DNA of 64,000 nt from Bog-793 sp050013835 (GCA_050013835.1 JBEKEM010000007.1:1-64000), one strand, 5' to 3'. Positions 52,665 to 61,931 are shown, counted from the stretch's first letter. A program made the numbers and translations. Notes: generated by a model not told the origin, from the sequence alone.

Positions 52665-54184
52665 CGGGGGGCCCCGTCCGCCCCGGCATGACCGTTTCCC
52701 GCCGTACGCCGCTGCGACCGCTCGATCCATTCCAGCTCGGCCCGCACGACCTCGCGGTCGTCGAAGTGCAGTGTCACGTCGGCGAACTGCTGCGTCGTCT
52801 CGTGGCCCTTGCCCGCCACCACCACGACGTCGCCCGGCCGGGCGGCACGCAGCGCCCCGGCGATCGCCGTCCTGCGGTTCAGCTCGACGACCAGCCTGGC
52901 CGGCCCGGACATCCCGGCGCGGATCTCCTCGATGATCGTCTCCGGGTCCTCGCGGCGCGGGTTGTCCGTCGTCAGCACGACGACGTCGGCGAGTCGCGAC
53001 GCGACAGCGCCCATCACGGGCCGCTTGCCGCGGTCGCGATCCCCGCCGCAGCCGAAGACGACGATCACGGCCGGCTTGTGCGGCACGTCGGCCCCGACAC
53101 GCTCGGCCCGCACGGCGGTGAGCACCTCCTCGAGGCCGACCGGGGTGTGGGCGTAGTCGACAATCGCGAGGACCCCGCCGGCGCCCTCGATGGCCTCGAA
53201 CCGGCCCGGAACCCCCTCCACCTGGTCGAGACCGTCGACGATGGCGTCGGGCTCGACCCCGAGCGCCCGGGCGGCACTCGCCGCGGCGAGGGCGTTCGAG
53301 ACGTTGAACTCACCGCCGAGGTGGAGCTGGACCGTCCGATTGCCGAGTCGGAAGCGGCCCGAGCTCAGGCCGAGCTCCAGGTCACGCACGTCCTCGAGCG
53401 AGAACGAGACGGTCGGGATCTCGGCGCGATCGAGCAGGCGCCGACCGAATTCGTCGTCGCGGTTGACGACGGCGAAACGGGCGCGTTCGGGCGTGAACAA
53501 CTTCGCTTTCGCCGCGAAGTACGCCTCGAGGGTCTCGTGGTAGTCGAGGTGGTCCCGCGACAGGTTCGTGAACACGGCGACGTCGAACCGGATTCCGTCG
53601 ACCCGGTGCTGCACGAGGGCGTGCGAGCTCACCTCGATCGCCGCCGCGACAACCCCGGCGCCGCGCATTTCGGCGAGCGCCCGCTGCAGATGCGGCGACT
53701 CGGGCGTCGTGCGCGCCCCGTCGAGCGTCCCGATGACTCCCGTCGGCCAACCGGCCCGCTCGAGGATCGCCCGCAGAAGGTACGTCGTCGTCGTCTTGCC
53801 GTTCGTGCCGGTGATACCGACGGTGTGGAGCGCCGTCGCCGGATCCCCGTAGTAGGCGCAGGCGGCCCTCGCCATCGCGATCCGCGCCGTGCCCGGCGGC
53901 ACCACGAGCTGGAGGGCGTCGCCGACCTCGGCACCGAGGGTGTGCTCGCAGATGAATGCGGTGGCGCCCGCCGCGGCGGCGACGCCGGCAAATTCGTGGC
54001 CGTCGCGGTGGCTGCCGGGCAGGCAGCAGAACAGCGACCCGGGGACAACTTCGCGGTCGTCGAAGACGACGCCAGACAGCTCGACACCCCGTCGGCCGCC
54101 GAGCTCGGCGAGCGGCGCGACCCGCTCGACGATCCGCGCGACCACGAGGTCGGCGTCCACGTCCTGCATCGCCGCGCTCGTCAC
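52661..54184 (-). CDS. murE: UDP-MurNAc-tripeptide synthetase, meso-diaminopimelate-type
   Basis: A 507-residue Mur ligase that adds the third stem residue. The P-loop is VGITGTNGKTTTTYLL, then IEVSSHALVQHRVDGI and FTNLSRDHLDYH. The C-terminal specificity motif is DNPRREDP, the DNPR form that binds meso-diaminopimelate, so the wall is predicted to be A1-gamma type. GTG 54184 overlaps the ftsI stop (GTGA); an ATG five codons later is possible. The end overlaps mraY by four bases. Confidence 0.96.
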   Translation of the reverse strand: MTSAAMQDVDADLVVARIVERVAPLAELGGRRGVELSGVVFDDREVVPGSLFCCLPGSHRDGHEFAGVAAAAGATAFICEHTLGAEVGDALQLVVPPGTARIAMARAACAYYGDPATALHTVGITGTNGKTTTTYLLRAILERAGWPTGVIGTLDGARTTPESPHLQRALAEMRGAGVVAAAIEVSSHALVQHRVDGIRFDVAVFTNLSRDHLDYHETLEAYFAAKAKLFTPERARFAVVNRDDEFGRRLLDRAEIPTVSFSLEDVRDLELGLSSGRFRLGNRTVQLHLGGEFNVSNALAAASAARALGVEPDAIVDGLDQVEGVPGRFEAIEGAGGVLAIVDYAHTPVGLEEVLTAVRAERVGADVPHKPAVIVVFGCGGDRDRGKRPVMGAVASRLADVVVLTTDNPRREDPETIIEEIRAGMSGPARLVVELNRRTAIAGALRAARPGDVVVVAGKGHETTQQFADVTLHFDDREVVRAELEWIERSQRRTAGNGHAGADGAPR

Positions 54185-55929
54185 CGCCTCCGGGCCCGTC
54201 TCACGCCTGCCGGGGCTGCGGCCGGCGAGGGAGGGATGTCGAATCGCCGGAGCGCGTAGCGCATGATCTGGGAGAAGACCGGGGCTGACACGAGTCCACC
54301 GTAGATCGGCGTCGGGTCGTTCAGTACGACGATCCCCGACAGTTGCGGGTCCTTCGCCGGCACGAAACCGACGAACGTCGCGTTCCAGTCACCGGGGACG
54401 TAGCCGCGTCCGGTCGTCTCCGGGACCTGGGCGGTGCCGGTCTTGCCGGCGACCCTGTACCCGGGGACGCTGGCGAGCACGGCCGTCCCGTCCTGCACGA
54501 CCCCCTCCAGCATCGGCACGAGCTCGGCGGCCGTCGCGGCGGGGACCTCCCGCGCCCCGCGCGCCAGCGGCGCGACGTGCTCGGTCCCGTCGGCTCCCAC
54601 GGTGTCGGCCACGAGGTGCGGTACGACGGCCACGCCACCGTCGGCGATCGTGTTGTAGGCGTCGAGCACCTGGAGCGGCGTCACCGCGATGCCGGTCCCG
54701 ATCGGCACTGCCGCCGCGGCCGAGCCGAACCACGTCGCCGGCGATCCGACGATCCCGGCCGACTCCCCGGGCCAGTCGAGGCCGCTCAGATGACCGAAGC
54801 CGAGGGCCGAGAGCCCGGCGGCGAGGCGTACCAGCCCCAGCCGCTGCGCGATCTCGATCGTGCCGACGTTCGAGGAACGGGCGAGGATCTGCCGCACCGT
54901 GAGCAGCTCCGTCGGGTGGACCTCGGCGTCGGCGAACTGGTACCCGCCGACATCGATCGAGTCGGGGACCGTGAGCACCGTGGAGGGCGTGATCAGCCCG
55001 GCTCGCAGCGCGGCCATCACCGTGGCGAGCTTCATCACGGATCCCGGCTGGTACACGGCCGTCGCGGCGAGGTTCGAGGCCGCCGGCCCGACGCTGCCGT
55101 GCGGTCCGGCGACGAGATCGACCATGGCGAGGATCGCCCCCGTGTGGACGTCCATCACGACGGCGATTCCGGACCTGGCCCGGGTGGCGTCGATCTGGGC
55201 GGCGAGATCCTTCTCCACCTCGACCTGCAGCGGCTCGTCGATCGTGACGACGATCCCGGTCCCTGGCCTCGCCTGGACCACATCGGTCGGTCCGGCGGGG
55301 AGCGCGTACCGCCCCGGGCCGAGGTCGATGCGCTCGTGACCGGGCCTCCCGGCGAGCAGCGTGTTCTCCGCCTCCTCGACCCCCGCGTAACCGACGCCGG
55401 CCGTGTTCACCCTGCCGACCAGCGGTTGGAAGACGTCCCCGCCTGTCGTCACGCGCACGCTGTCAGCGACGAAAGAGAGTCCCGCGAGGTCACGGGGCTC
55501 GATCTGGGCCACCGTCGAGCTGCGCAGATCGGTGGCGAGGATGACGTGGCCGTCTCGCTGGTCGAGCTCGGAAACGAGTCGGCGGACGGGCAGGCCGAGC
55601 AGGGGTGCGAGCGTTCTCGCCTCCTTCACGGGCGCCGTGATCTGGAAGTCGTCGGCGAGGATGGTCGTGCGCGGGACCGAGACGGCGAGGACGTCCCCGG
55701 TGCTGTCGTAGATCGAACCCCGCGCCGCGGGGAGCTGGATCGTCTGGGCGACCTCGTTCCGCTCGGCGGCGGTGTAGCGGGCGGCGTCGACGACCTGGAC
55801 GACGCTCAGACGGACGACGAGACCCGCCGCGGCGAGCGACATCAGCGCGGCGAGGAGGCGCAGGCGTCCCCGGCGAACGGGCACCTTCGCCACGGAACCG
55901 TCGGCGCCCCCCCGGACCTGCCCTGTCAC
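54181..55929 (-). CDS. ftsI: Penicillin-binding protein FtsI (septal transpeptidase)
   Basis: A 582-residue class B PBP. After a basic start there is one membrane helix (LLAALMSLAAAGLVVRLSVV, 25-44), then the dimerisation domain with ARGSIYDSTGDVLA, and the transpeptidase domain. Active-site motifs are S297-V-M-K300, S352-S-N354 and K496-T-G498. It cross-links wall at the division site with FtsW. No PASTA domains are seen. GTG 55929 overlaps the ftsL stop (GTGA) and the end overlaps murE. Confidence 0.96.
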   Translation of the reverse strand: MTGQVRGGADGSVAKVPVRRGRLRLLAALMSLAAAGLVVRLSVVQVVDAARYTAAERNEVAQTIQLPAARGSIYDSTGDVLAVSVPRTTILADDFQITAPVKEARTLAPLLGLPVRRLVSELDQRDGHVILATDLRSSTVAQIEPRDLAGLSFVADSVRVTTGGDVFQPLVGRVNTAGVGYAGVEEAENTLLAGRPGHERIDLGPGRYALPAGPTDVVQARPGTGIVVTIDEPLQVEVEKDLAAQIDATRARSGIAVVMDVHTGAILAMVDLVAGPHGSVGPAASNLAATAVYQPGSVMKLATVMAALRAGLITPSTVLTVPDSIDVGGYQFADAEVHPTELLTVRQILARSSNVGTIEIAQRLGLVRLAAGLSALGFGHLSGLDWPGESAGIVGSPATWFGSAAAAVPIGTGIAVTPLQVLDAYNTIADGGVAVVPHLVADTVGADGTEHVAPLARGAREVPAATAAELVPMLEGVVQDGTAVLASVPGYRVAGKTGTAQVPETTGRGYVPGDWNATFVGFVPAKDPQLSGIVVLNDPTPIYGGLVSAPVFSQIMRYALRRFDIPPSPAAAPAGVRRARRR

Positions 55930-56369
55930 GTCCCGGTCCTTGACTCCGTGGGCGCGCCGGACCGGTAAGGATCGACGGGGACGAGGTAGGTCACGTGCTT
56001 CGGCACGACCATGCCGAGCTCGCGCTCGGCAAGCGTGAGGATGCGCGTCGGCGAGGCGAGTTGCGCCCTGGTGAGCTGGAGATTCTCGTTCCTGGCGACC
56101 GCGGTGGCGAGGCTGCGATCGAGCCGGTCGAGGTGGACCTGCTGCGCGGCGACGATGGCCTGGCCGGCCGCGACAACGATGAGCGCGGCGGCAACGACGA
56201 GCGCCGCCGCGGCGCGGAGCATCCGTGCCCGCCGACGCAGCCGGCGTTGCTCGAGTTCGGCACGACCGAGGACGGTCAGCCCGGCGTAACCGGCATGACG
56301 GCGCCCGGCGAGGACCTCCTCATCGGGGGCCGGCGTGACCAACCGGGTGGCCTGGGCCTGCGCCGTCAT
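55926..56369 (-). CDS. ftsL: FtsL-like division protein
   Basis: A 147-residue bitopic protein. A basic cytoplasmic part (RRLRRRARMLRAA) precedes one membrane helix (ALVVAAALIVVAAGQAIV), then a short coiled coil (QQVHLDRLDRSLATAVARNENLQLT range) and the septum-type ending AERELGMVVPKHVTYL. It would bridge FtsQ and FtsW-FtsI. Sequence conservation of the family is low, so the call rests on topology and the rsmH-ftsL-ftsI order. ATG 56369 overlaps the rsmH stop (ATGA). Confidence 0.85.
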   Translation of the reverse strand: MTAQAQATRLVTPAPDEEVLAGRRHAGYAGLTVLGRAELEQRRLRRRARMLRAAAALVVAAALIVVAAGQAIVAAQQVHLDRLDRSLATAVARNENLQLTRAQLASPTRILTLAERELGMVVPKHVTYLVPVDPYRSGAPTESRTGT

Positions 56370-57337
56370 CGGACCGACTCCGATCCCCCGTCGTCGAGCC
56401 GCTCGACTGCCCGCAGGCGGGCCGCGGCAGCGCGGGCGTTGCGGGCGACCTCCTCCGCCGACGGGCGCCAGGCTCCCCGCGTGACAAGCCGAGCGACGGG
56501 TCGCGCCCCGCAGATGCAGGGAAGACCCGGCGGGCACGTGCAGCCCCCGGTCGCCCAGGTCCGGAAACGCTCCTTCACGAGGCGGTCCTCGCCGGAGTGG
56601 TAGGCGAGGGTGACGACGCGGCCCCGGGCCCGAAGGGCGGCGAACGCCCGGTCGAGGGCGGGGGGTAGCACGTCGAGCTCCTCGTTGACGGCGACCCGCA
56701 GCGCCTGGAAGACGCGGGCGGCGGGGTGGCCCCGACGCCTCGCCGCCGGTGGCACGGCCCCTGTGACGACGTCGGCGAGGGCGCTCGTCGTCTCGATCGG
56801 GCGGCCACGAGCGATCGCACGCGCGATCCGACGGGCGAAGCGCTCCTCGCCGTGGGCGGCGAACAGCCGGGCGAGGTCGTCCTCGGTGAGCGTGTTCACG
56901 AGGTCCCGGGCGCTGCGCGCGAGATCGCGGTCCATACGCATGTCGAGGGGCGCATCGACCCGATAGGAGAACCCCCGCGCCGCGTCGTCGAGCTGGTGCG
57001 AGCTCACGCCGAGGTCGAAGAGCACCGCCGACACCCCGCCCGCGGACGCGATCCGGTCGGGAACCGACTCGGCGAGCACGTCGCCGAGCGCGTCGAACCG
57101 GGCGTGGTGCACCTGCGCCCGGTCTCCGAATCTGGCGAGCCGGGTCGCCGCCTCGGCGACGGCGTCGCGGTCACGATCGATCCCGACGAGCACGAGGTCC
57201 GGGCGGCTCTCGAGGATGGCGGCGGCGTGGCCCCCGCCACCGATCGTCGCGTCGACGACGACGCCCGGCGGCACGGCGGCGAGGAGCTCGACGACCTCGT
57301 CCTTCATGACCGGGATGTGGAACGTCCCCTGGCTCAT
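56366..57337 (-). CDS. rsmH: 16S rRNA m4C1402 methyltransferase
   Basis: A 323-residue SAM-dependent enzyme that methylates N4 of C1402 in 16S rRNA. It begins HIPVMKDEVVELL, has the SAM loop VVDATIGGGGHAAAIL, VLFDLGVSSHQLDDAARGFSY range, PLDMRMD, and FQALRVAVNEEL and LAYHSGEDRLVKERF. ATG 57337 has GGGGAG 6 nt upstream; an open frame continues upstream but is unlike the family. A 209-nt spacer without other features separates it from mraZ. Confidence 0.97.
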   Translation of the reverse strand: MSQGTFHIPVMKDEVVELLAAVPPGVVVDATIGGGGHAAAILESRPDLVLVGIDRDRDAVAEAATRLARFGDRAQVHHARFDALGDVLAESVPDRIASAGGVSAVLFDLGVSSHQLDDAARGFSYRVDAPLDMRMDRDLARSARDLVNTLTEDDLARLFAAHGEERFARRIARAIARGRPIETTSALADVVTGAVPPAARRRGHPAARVFQALRVAVNEELDVLPPALDRAFAALRARGRVVTLAYHSGEDRLVKERFRTWATGGCTCPPGLPCICGARPVARLVTRGAWRPSAEEVARNARAAAARLRAVERLDDGGSESVR

Positions 57338-57546
57338 CCGCAGCTCCCCGACCTCTGGCCGGGCGAGGGTCGCCCTGCAGAACGGATGGAGATCGGCGGA
57401 GAGGGGTTGATGCTGGCCATCCTTGGCCGCAGCCGAGGAGCTGCGGATGGACCAGGGGACGTTGCTCGGGGGGTGAGAAGGGTGGATGCGACGCGCCCCG
57501 AACCCGGGGCGAGGCTGCAGGCGGACACGGTCGGCCACCGGCACGA

Positions 57547-57978
57547 TCATGCGCCGGTCGTGGCACTCGCGCCCGTGGGCACGAGCTCCTTGGCGTTCCA
57601 CTTCGACGGGGACCACAGCTCGACGTGGTCCATGACGCCGACGATGAGGACCTCACGTTCGAGGCCGGCGTAGTTGCGCAGATCGGCGGCGACAAGGATC
57701 CGCCCCTGGCTGTCGATCTCGATCTCGTCGATCGCCGAGCACCACTCGCGCACCTGATTGCGCGAAATTGTGTCGATGGCGGACTGCTCCCGGGTGTCGA
57801 TCTCGGCCTGGAACGTCTCGGGGGTCCAGATCGCGACGCAACCCTCGAGGTGCGGCGTGAGGAAGCAGCGGGAGCCGAGACGGGCGCGGATGCGTGCAGG
57901 GAGGATCAGTCGACCCTTGGAGTCGAGAGAGTGGTCAAACCTCCCAAAAAAGCTGTTCTCGGGGCCCAACGCGGGCAT
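57547..57978 (-). CDS. mraZ: Transcriptional regulator MraZ
   Basis: A 143-residue protein with two SpoVT/AbrB-type swapped-hairpin domains. Each contains the D-x-K/Q-G-R motif: SLDSKGRLILPARIR and EIDSQGRILVAADLR. MraZ forms a ring and binds TGG-type repeats upstream of its own operon to repress the dcw cluster. ATG 57978 follows AAGGAAGG closely. It heads the whole 17-gene cluster, and its leader contains the expected repeat array. Confidence 0.96.
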   Translation of the reverse strand: MPALGPENSFFGRFDHSLDSKGRLILPARIRARLGSRCFLTPHLEGCVAIWTPETFQAEIDTREQSAIDTISRNQVREWCSAIDEIEIDSQGRILVAADLRNYAGLEREVLIVGVMDHVELWSPSKWNAKELVPTGASATTGA

Positions 57979-58022
57979 CCTTCCTTGTGATCACCAGGCG
58001 TCGCCAATGAGCTAACGCCTCT

Positions 58023-58077
58023 CCCCTGCCCTCCACTTCGCGCCACTCTACGTGTCAATCCCCCCACCGTCAACCAC
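58023..58077 (-). promoter_or_regulatory. dcw promoter with MraZ-box-like repeats
   Basis: On the minus strand TTGACG (58073-58068), 17 nt and TAGAGT (58050-58045) form a near-ideal promoter about 65 nt before mraZ. Pentamers GTGGT (58077-58073), GTGGG (58067-58063), AGTGG (58047-58043), AGTGG (58037-58033) and AGGGG (58027-58023) all lie in one 10-bp phase, each pair separated by 5 nt, with only the 58053 position empty. This is the layout of MraZ operators (TGG repeats with 5-nt spacers), overlapping both -35 and -10. Confidence 0.65.
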
Positions 58078-58166
58078 ATCTCGTACCCTTTCCTTCCCGG
58101 GCTGCTCCCACGCGCCACCGCTCTCCCCGGCCGCGACCCGCGGACGACCGGCCGTCGACGGGCCGG

Positions 58167-58644
58167 GTGATCACCGGCGCGAGCGGGGCGGGAAACGTCC
58201 TGGCCATTGCCGGCGGCCACGCATACGTGACGCTTCGCGCCATCAACGGCACCAGGTCCTCGACGAGGGCCACGAGGCTCGATGCGCCTTCGTTGCGGGC
58301 TGCGGCCCCGTCGGTGTTCCCGGCGCCGTCATCGGGGTCGTCCCCGACCCTTCCGAGACCGCGATCTCGACCCTGCTGAGATCGGGCGCGCTCGAGGAGA
58401 CGCCCATTCCTCGGGAACGCCGTTCGCCGCCTTCCCGACGGGGAACTCGGGCGGGGCGGACGCCGGACGCGATCGACCCCTCGGTCATCACCACGGGACT
58501 GAGGTCGTCGACCGGGTGGTCTTCGCCGCCCTTGACACCGTCGAACTCGCGGCCCCGCCGGACAGCCGGGTCTTCTACGACTGCGTCGGAACGCCGCAAT
58601 GCGTCAACATCGAGGAGTTCTCCCTGACGAGATCGGGCGACTGA
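58167..58644 (+). pseudogene. Frameshifted small gene of unknown function
   Basis: Three protein-like segments follow one another in three frames. The first (from GTG 58167) reads SGAGNVLAIAGGHAYVTLRA; the second HQVLDEGHEARCAFVAGCG and VPDPSETAISTLLRSGALEE; the third SGTPFAAFPTGN and VFYDCVGTPQCVNIEEFSL, ending TGA 58642-58644. Read together they make one alpha/beta-like protein of about 155 residues with two frameshifts near 58250 and 58420. I do not recognise a family. It is either a decayed gene or a region with sequencing errors. Confidence 0.4.
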
Positions 58645-58762
58645 CCGCCGACGCATCCACGCCGGTCCCGCCGCCGGGCTCGCGCCGCCGCGCGACGGTG
58701 AGGATCAGTCCTGGCCAGCGCCCGTTGTGCCGGCGCCGGCCGCCGATGCGCGGCGTCCCGGT

Positions 58763-58790
58763 CCGGCGGGAGGAGGGTCTCCCCCGCCGG
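58763..58790 (-). terminator. Hairpin after pntB
   Basis: CCGGCGGG and CCCGCCGG form a stem of about 10 bp with one wobble, 28 nt after the pntB stop. It could terminate the transhydrogenase transcript and, from the other side, the small frameshifted gene. Confidence 0.45.
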
Positions 58791-58817
58791 CGCCGTGACG
58801 GTCAGGAACCGTGCGGG

Positions 58818-60290
58818 TCAGTCCACTCCGACGAGGGTCTTCACCGCCGCCGTGATCGCCCGCAGGCCGACCTGCGCGTCGGCGAAGAACATGCCGGTCT
58901 TCGGGTCCGCGTAGAGCTCGTTGTCGATGCCGGCGTAGCCGTGGCCCATCGAACGTTTGATGACGATGATGCTCTTCGCCTTGTCGACGTCGAGGATCGG
59001 CATGCCCGAGACGGCGTTGCCCGGCCGGCGGGCGGCCGGGTTCGTCACGTCGTTCGCCCCGATCACCAGGGCGACGTCGGCGCGGGGAAATTCGGGGTTG
59101 ATCTCCTCCATCGTCTTCAGCTCCTGGTAGGGCACCTCGGCCTCGGCGAGGAGCACGTTCATGTGCCCCGGCATGCGCCCGGCGACCGGGTGGATGGCGT
59201 AGGACACCTCGACCCCCCGCTTCTCCAGCAGGTCCGCCAGCTCCTTCACCGAGTGCTGAGCGTGGGCGGCGGCCAGCCCGTAGCCCGGGACGATGATCAC
59301 CTTCTGGGCGTAGGCGAGCTGGATGGCGACGTCGTCGGCCCCGACGGAGCGCACCTGGCCCGTGGCGCCGGCGCCGATCACGCTCGCCGTGTCGCCCGTG
59401 CCGAACCCGCCGGCCACGATGTTGAGGATCGAGCGGTTCATCGCGTCGGCCATCAACTTCGTGAGGATGGAGCCGGAGGCGCCGACGAGGGCGCCGGCGA
59501 TGATCAGCCCGAGACTGTTGATGACGAACCCCGCCATCGCCACCGCCGTGCCCGTGAAGGCGTTGAGGAGCGAGATCACGACCGGCATGTCCGCCCCGCC
59601 GATCGGCATGACCATGATCACGCCCATGACGAGCGAGGCGATGGCGATCCCGATCAGCGTGAGGTCACTGTTCGCCCCCGACAGGATGTACCCAGTCCCC
59701 GCGCAGACGCCGAGGCCGAGCACCACGTTGAGGTAGCGGCCCCCGGGGATGACAACCGGGTTCGACGAGATCATTCCCTGCAGCTTGCCCGCGGCGACGA
59801 TCGAACCCGACAGTGTCACGGCGCCGATCACGACGTCGAGGACACTCGTCACCGAGATGCGGGCGGCGATCGTCGGCTCGTGGGTGATCCCGGCGAGGCG
59901 CACGAAGTCGGCGATCGCGACGAGCGCCGCCGCCCCACCGCCGACGGCGTTGAACAGGCTCACGAGCTGCGGCATCGCCGTCATCTCGACGGACCGGGCG
60001 AGGTACAGCCCGATGCCGGAGCCGAGGACGCCGCCCACGGCGAGCATGAGCCAGCCCGTCGTTGTGATCGTCCCGTCATGGGCGATCAACGCGATGGTCG
60101 ACGCGACGGCGACGGTCATGCCGAGCGCCGACAGCCGGTTGCCCGTGTCCGCCGTCGGCGGCGCGTTCATCAGGTGGAGCCCGAGGACGAAGCACGTCGC
60201 GGCGAGCAGCAGGATGAGGGTGATGGCGTCGTCGAAGGCGTACGACGGGGACACGAGGTTCCCCAGCACGGAAGCGGTGAGGGGGGCCAT
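58818..60290 (-). CDS. pntB: NAD(P) transhydrogenase subunit beta
   Basis: A 490-residue subunit with about nine membrane helices in the first 290 residues and the NADP-binding domain III after that. Domain III has VIIVPGYGLAAAHAQHSV, GRMPGHMNVLLAEA, GANDVTNPAAR and KRSMGHGYAGIDNELY, all standard. With the alpha subunits it couples hydride transfer between NADH and NADP to proton flow. Its start overlaps or abuts the end of pntAB. Length is typical. Confidence 0.97.
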   Translation of the reverse strand: MAPLTASVLGNLVSPSYAFDDAITLILLLAATCFVLGLHLMNAPPTADTGNRLSALGMTVAVASTIALIAHDGTITTTGWLMLAVGGVLGSGIGLYLARSVEMTAMPQLVSLFNAVGGGAAALVAIADFVRLAGITHEPTIAARISVTSVLDVVIGAVTLSGSIVAAGKLQGMISSNPVVIPGGRYLNVVLGLGVCAGTGYILSGANSDLTLIGIAIASLVMGVIMVMPIGGADMPVVISLLNAFTGTAVAMAGFVINSLGLIIAGALVGASGSILTKLMADAMNRSILNIVAGGFGTGDTASVIGAGATGQVRSVGADDVAIQLAYAQKVIIVPGYGLAAAHAQHSVKELADLLEKRGVEVSYAIHPVAGRMPGHMNVLLAEAEVPYQELKTMEEINPEFPRADVALVIGANDVTNPAARRPGNAVSGMPILDVDKAKSIIVIKRSMGHGYAGIDNELYADPKTGMFFADAQVGLRAITAAVKTLVGVD

Positions 60291-60616
60291 CAGGAGTGGC
60301 TCCCGTCGGTGCTCGCGTCCTTGGGCGCCGGGGCCGGGCGGTGCTGGAACATCTGGAGCATCCGGTCCGTGACCGTGTAGCCGCCGACGACGTTCATGCC
60401 CGCGAACACCGCCGCGATGAAGGCGAGCACGTAGCCGACCGCGTCGTGCGCCGTCGAGGCGATGAGGAATGCTCCGACGATCACGACGCCGTGGATGGAG
60501 TTCGCGGCCGACATCAGCGGCGTGTGGAGCGTCTGGGGGACCTTCGAGATCACCTCGAACCCCACGAGAAGACTGAGCACGAAGATCGTGACATCAGTGA
60601 TGAGACTCGTATCCAT
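60290..60616 (-). CDS. pntAB: NAD(P) transhydrogenase subunit alpha, part 2 (membrane domain)
   Basis: A 108-residue protein with three membrane helices: VTIFVLSLLVGFEVI, HGVVIVGAFLIAST and GYVLAFIAAVFAGMNVVGGY. The V-P-x-x-L-H-T-P-L-M-S-x-x-N-x-I block (VPQTLHTPLMSAANSIHG) is the family hallmark. In the three-subunit transhydrogenases (Rhodospirillum type) this part of PntA is a separate protein. It lies 4 nt from pntAA and overlaps the pntB start by one base, so all three are one operon. Confidence 0.95.
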   Translation of the reverse strand: MDTSLITDVTIFVLSLLVGFEVISKVPQTLHTPLMSAANSIHGVVIVGAFLIASTAHDAVGYVLAFIAAVFAGMNVVGGYTVTDRMLQMFQHRPAPAPKDASTDGSHS

Positions 60617-60620
60617 CGAC

Positions 60621-61859
60621 TCAGGCTCCGTTCGCTAGTTGTTTGCCGGTGCCCGACCCCACCAGTTCCGCCGTAGCGGGGTTGACCACCTTTCCTCCGT
60701 GGGTGATGACCACACCGGCCTGGATCTCGTCGGTGAGGTCGATCGCCACCTTCCCGTCCTTGGCAAGATGGGCGACAAGTGCGCAGATGTTGTGCGAGTA
60801 CGCCGTCGACGCCGAGGCCGCCATCGTCGAGGGAAGGCTGCCGGCGCCGATGATCGTCACACCGTGGTCCGTCACGACCGTCTCCTCGGGACGGGACCCC
60901 TCGACGTTCCCCCCGAGCGAGCTCGCCGCCATGTCGACGATCACGGAGCCGGCGCGCATCGCCCGGACCGCCTCGGCCGTGACGAGCAGCGGCGGGCGCC
61001 GCCCGGGCACCTGCGCTGTCGTTATGACGACGTCCTGCCGGGCGATGTGCCCGTTCAGCTCCTCCTGCTGCGCCTTCGTCTCCTCGGCGGTGAGGGCGCG
61101 GGCGTAGCCGCCCTCGCCGACCGCCTCGGTCACCGACTTCAGCTCGACGAAGCGGCCGCCGAGCGACTCGACCTGCTCCTTCGCCTCGGGCCGGACGTCG
61201 TAGCCCCGGACGATGGCACCGAGCCGGTGGCAGGTGGCGATCGCCTGGAGCCCCGCCACCCCGGCGCCGAGGACGAGCACCTCGGCCGGCCGGGCGGTCC
61301 CCGCCGCCGTCATGAGAAGCGGGAAGTAACGGCCGTAGGCCGCGGCGCCGACGAGCGCCGCCTTGTAGCCGGCGATGTTCGCCTGCGAGCTCAGCGCGTC
61401 CATCGACTGGGCGCGGCTGAGGGTACGCGGCAGCGTGTCGAGGCTCACGGCGGTGACACCACGCCCGGCGAGCCCGGCGGCGAACCCCGGATCGACGAGC
61501 GGGGCGAGCATGCCGATAACGACTTGACCCGACTTCAGCTTCTTCAGGTCTGCATCCGTCGGCCGGCCGACGTAGAGCACGACGTCGGAATCCGCCAGGC
61601 ACCTCGCCCGGTCGGCGACGGTCGCGCCCGCCTGAGCGTAGGCGTCGTCGTAGAACCACGCCTGCTCGCCCGCCTGCTCCTCGACGAGAACGGCGAAGCC
61701 GGCGGCGCCGAGCTTGCCGACGTCGTCAGGCACGAGCGCCACGCGCCGCTCGCCCCCGGCGACCTCGCGCACGACGGCCACCGACTGCCCGGCGAGCGTG
61801 GCGGGGCTCCTCTCTGACACCTTTGACGCCGCGGACGGTTCCGCCCGATCTGCCATCAT
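60621..61859 (-). CDS. pntAA: NAD(P) transhydrogenase subunit alpha, part 1 (NAD-binding domain I)
   Basis: A 412-residue soluble subunit. The N-terminal half resembles alanine dehydrogenase (VVREVAGGERRVALVPDDVG) and the NAD-binding half has VLVLGAGVAGLQAIATCHRLGA range and GYDVRPEAKEQVESLGG. The RQD loop is present (IARQDVVITTAQVPGR), which contacts domain III. ATG 61859 or 61856 follows GGAGGGAG. The separate NAD-binding subunit confirms the three-gene form. Product NADPH would serve biosynthesis. Confidence 0.96.
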   Translation of the reverse strand: MMADRAEPSAASKVSERSPATLAGQSVAVVREVAGGERRVALVPDDVGKLGAAGFAVLVEEQAGEQAWFYDDAYAQAGATVADRARCLADSDVVLYVGRPTDADLKKLKSGQVVIGMLAPLVDPGFAAGLAGRGVTAVSLDTLPRTLSRAQSMDALSSQANIAGYKAALVGAAAYGRYFPLLMTAAGTARPAEVLVLGAGVAGLQAIATCHRLGAIVRGYDVRPEAKEQVESLGGRFVELKSVTEAVGEGGYARALTAEETKAQQEELNGHIARQDVVITTAQVPGRRPPLLVTAEAVRAMRAGSVIVDMAASSLGGNVEGSRPEETVVTDHGVTIIGAGSLPSTMAASASTAYSHNICALVAHLAKDGKVAIDLTDEIQAGVVITHGGKVVNPATAELVGSGTGKQLANGA

Positions 61860-61903
61860 CTCCCTCCCTGGGTCGCCCGGGTCACCGCGGCACCCACCAG
61901 TCG

Positions 61904-61931
61904 GGCCGGAGGCGCACCGTGCGCCCCGGCC
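61904..61931 (-). terminator. GC-rich hairpin between flavoprotein gene and pntAA
   Basis: GGCCGG-GGCGCAC pairs with GTGCGCC-T-CCGGCC on the minus strand: 13 bp with a single bulge and a very small loop. It sits in the 121-nt gap between the two transcripts. No T-run follows, so terminator function is likely but unproven. Confidence 0.45.

Noticed and set aside
58599..60380. Plus-strand open frame of 593 codons
   Set aside because: Antisense shadow of pntB, composed of His/Arg/Asp-rich text.
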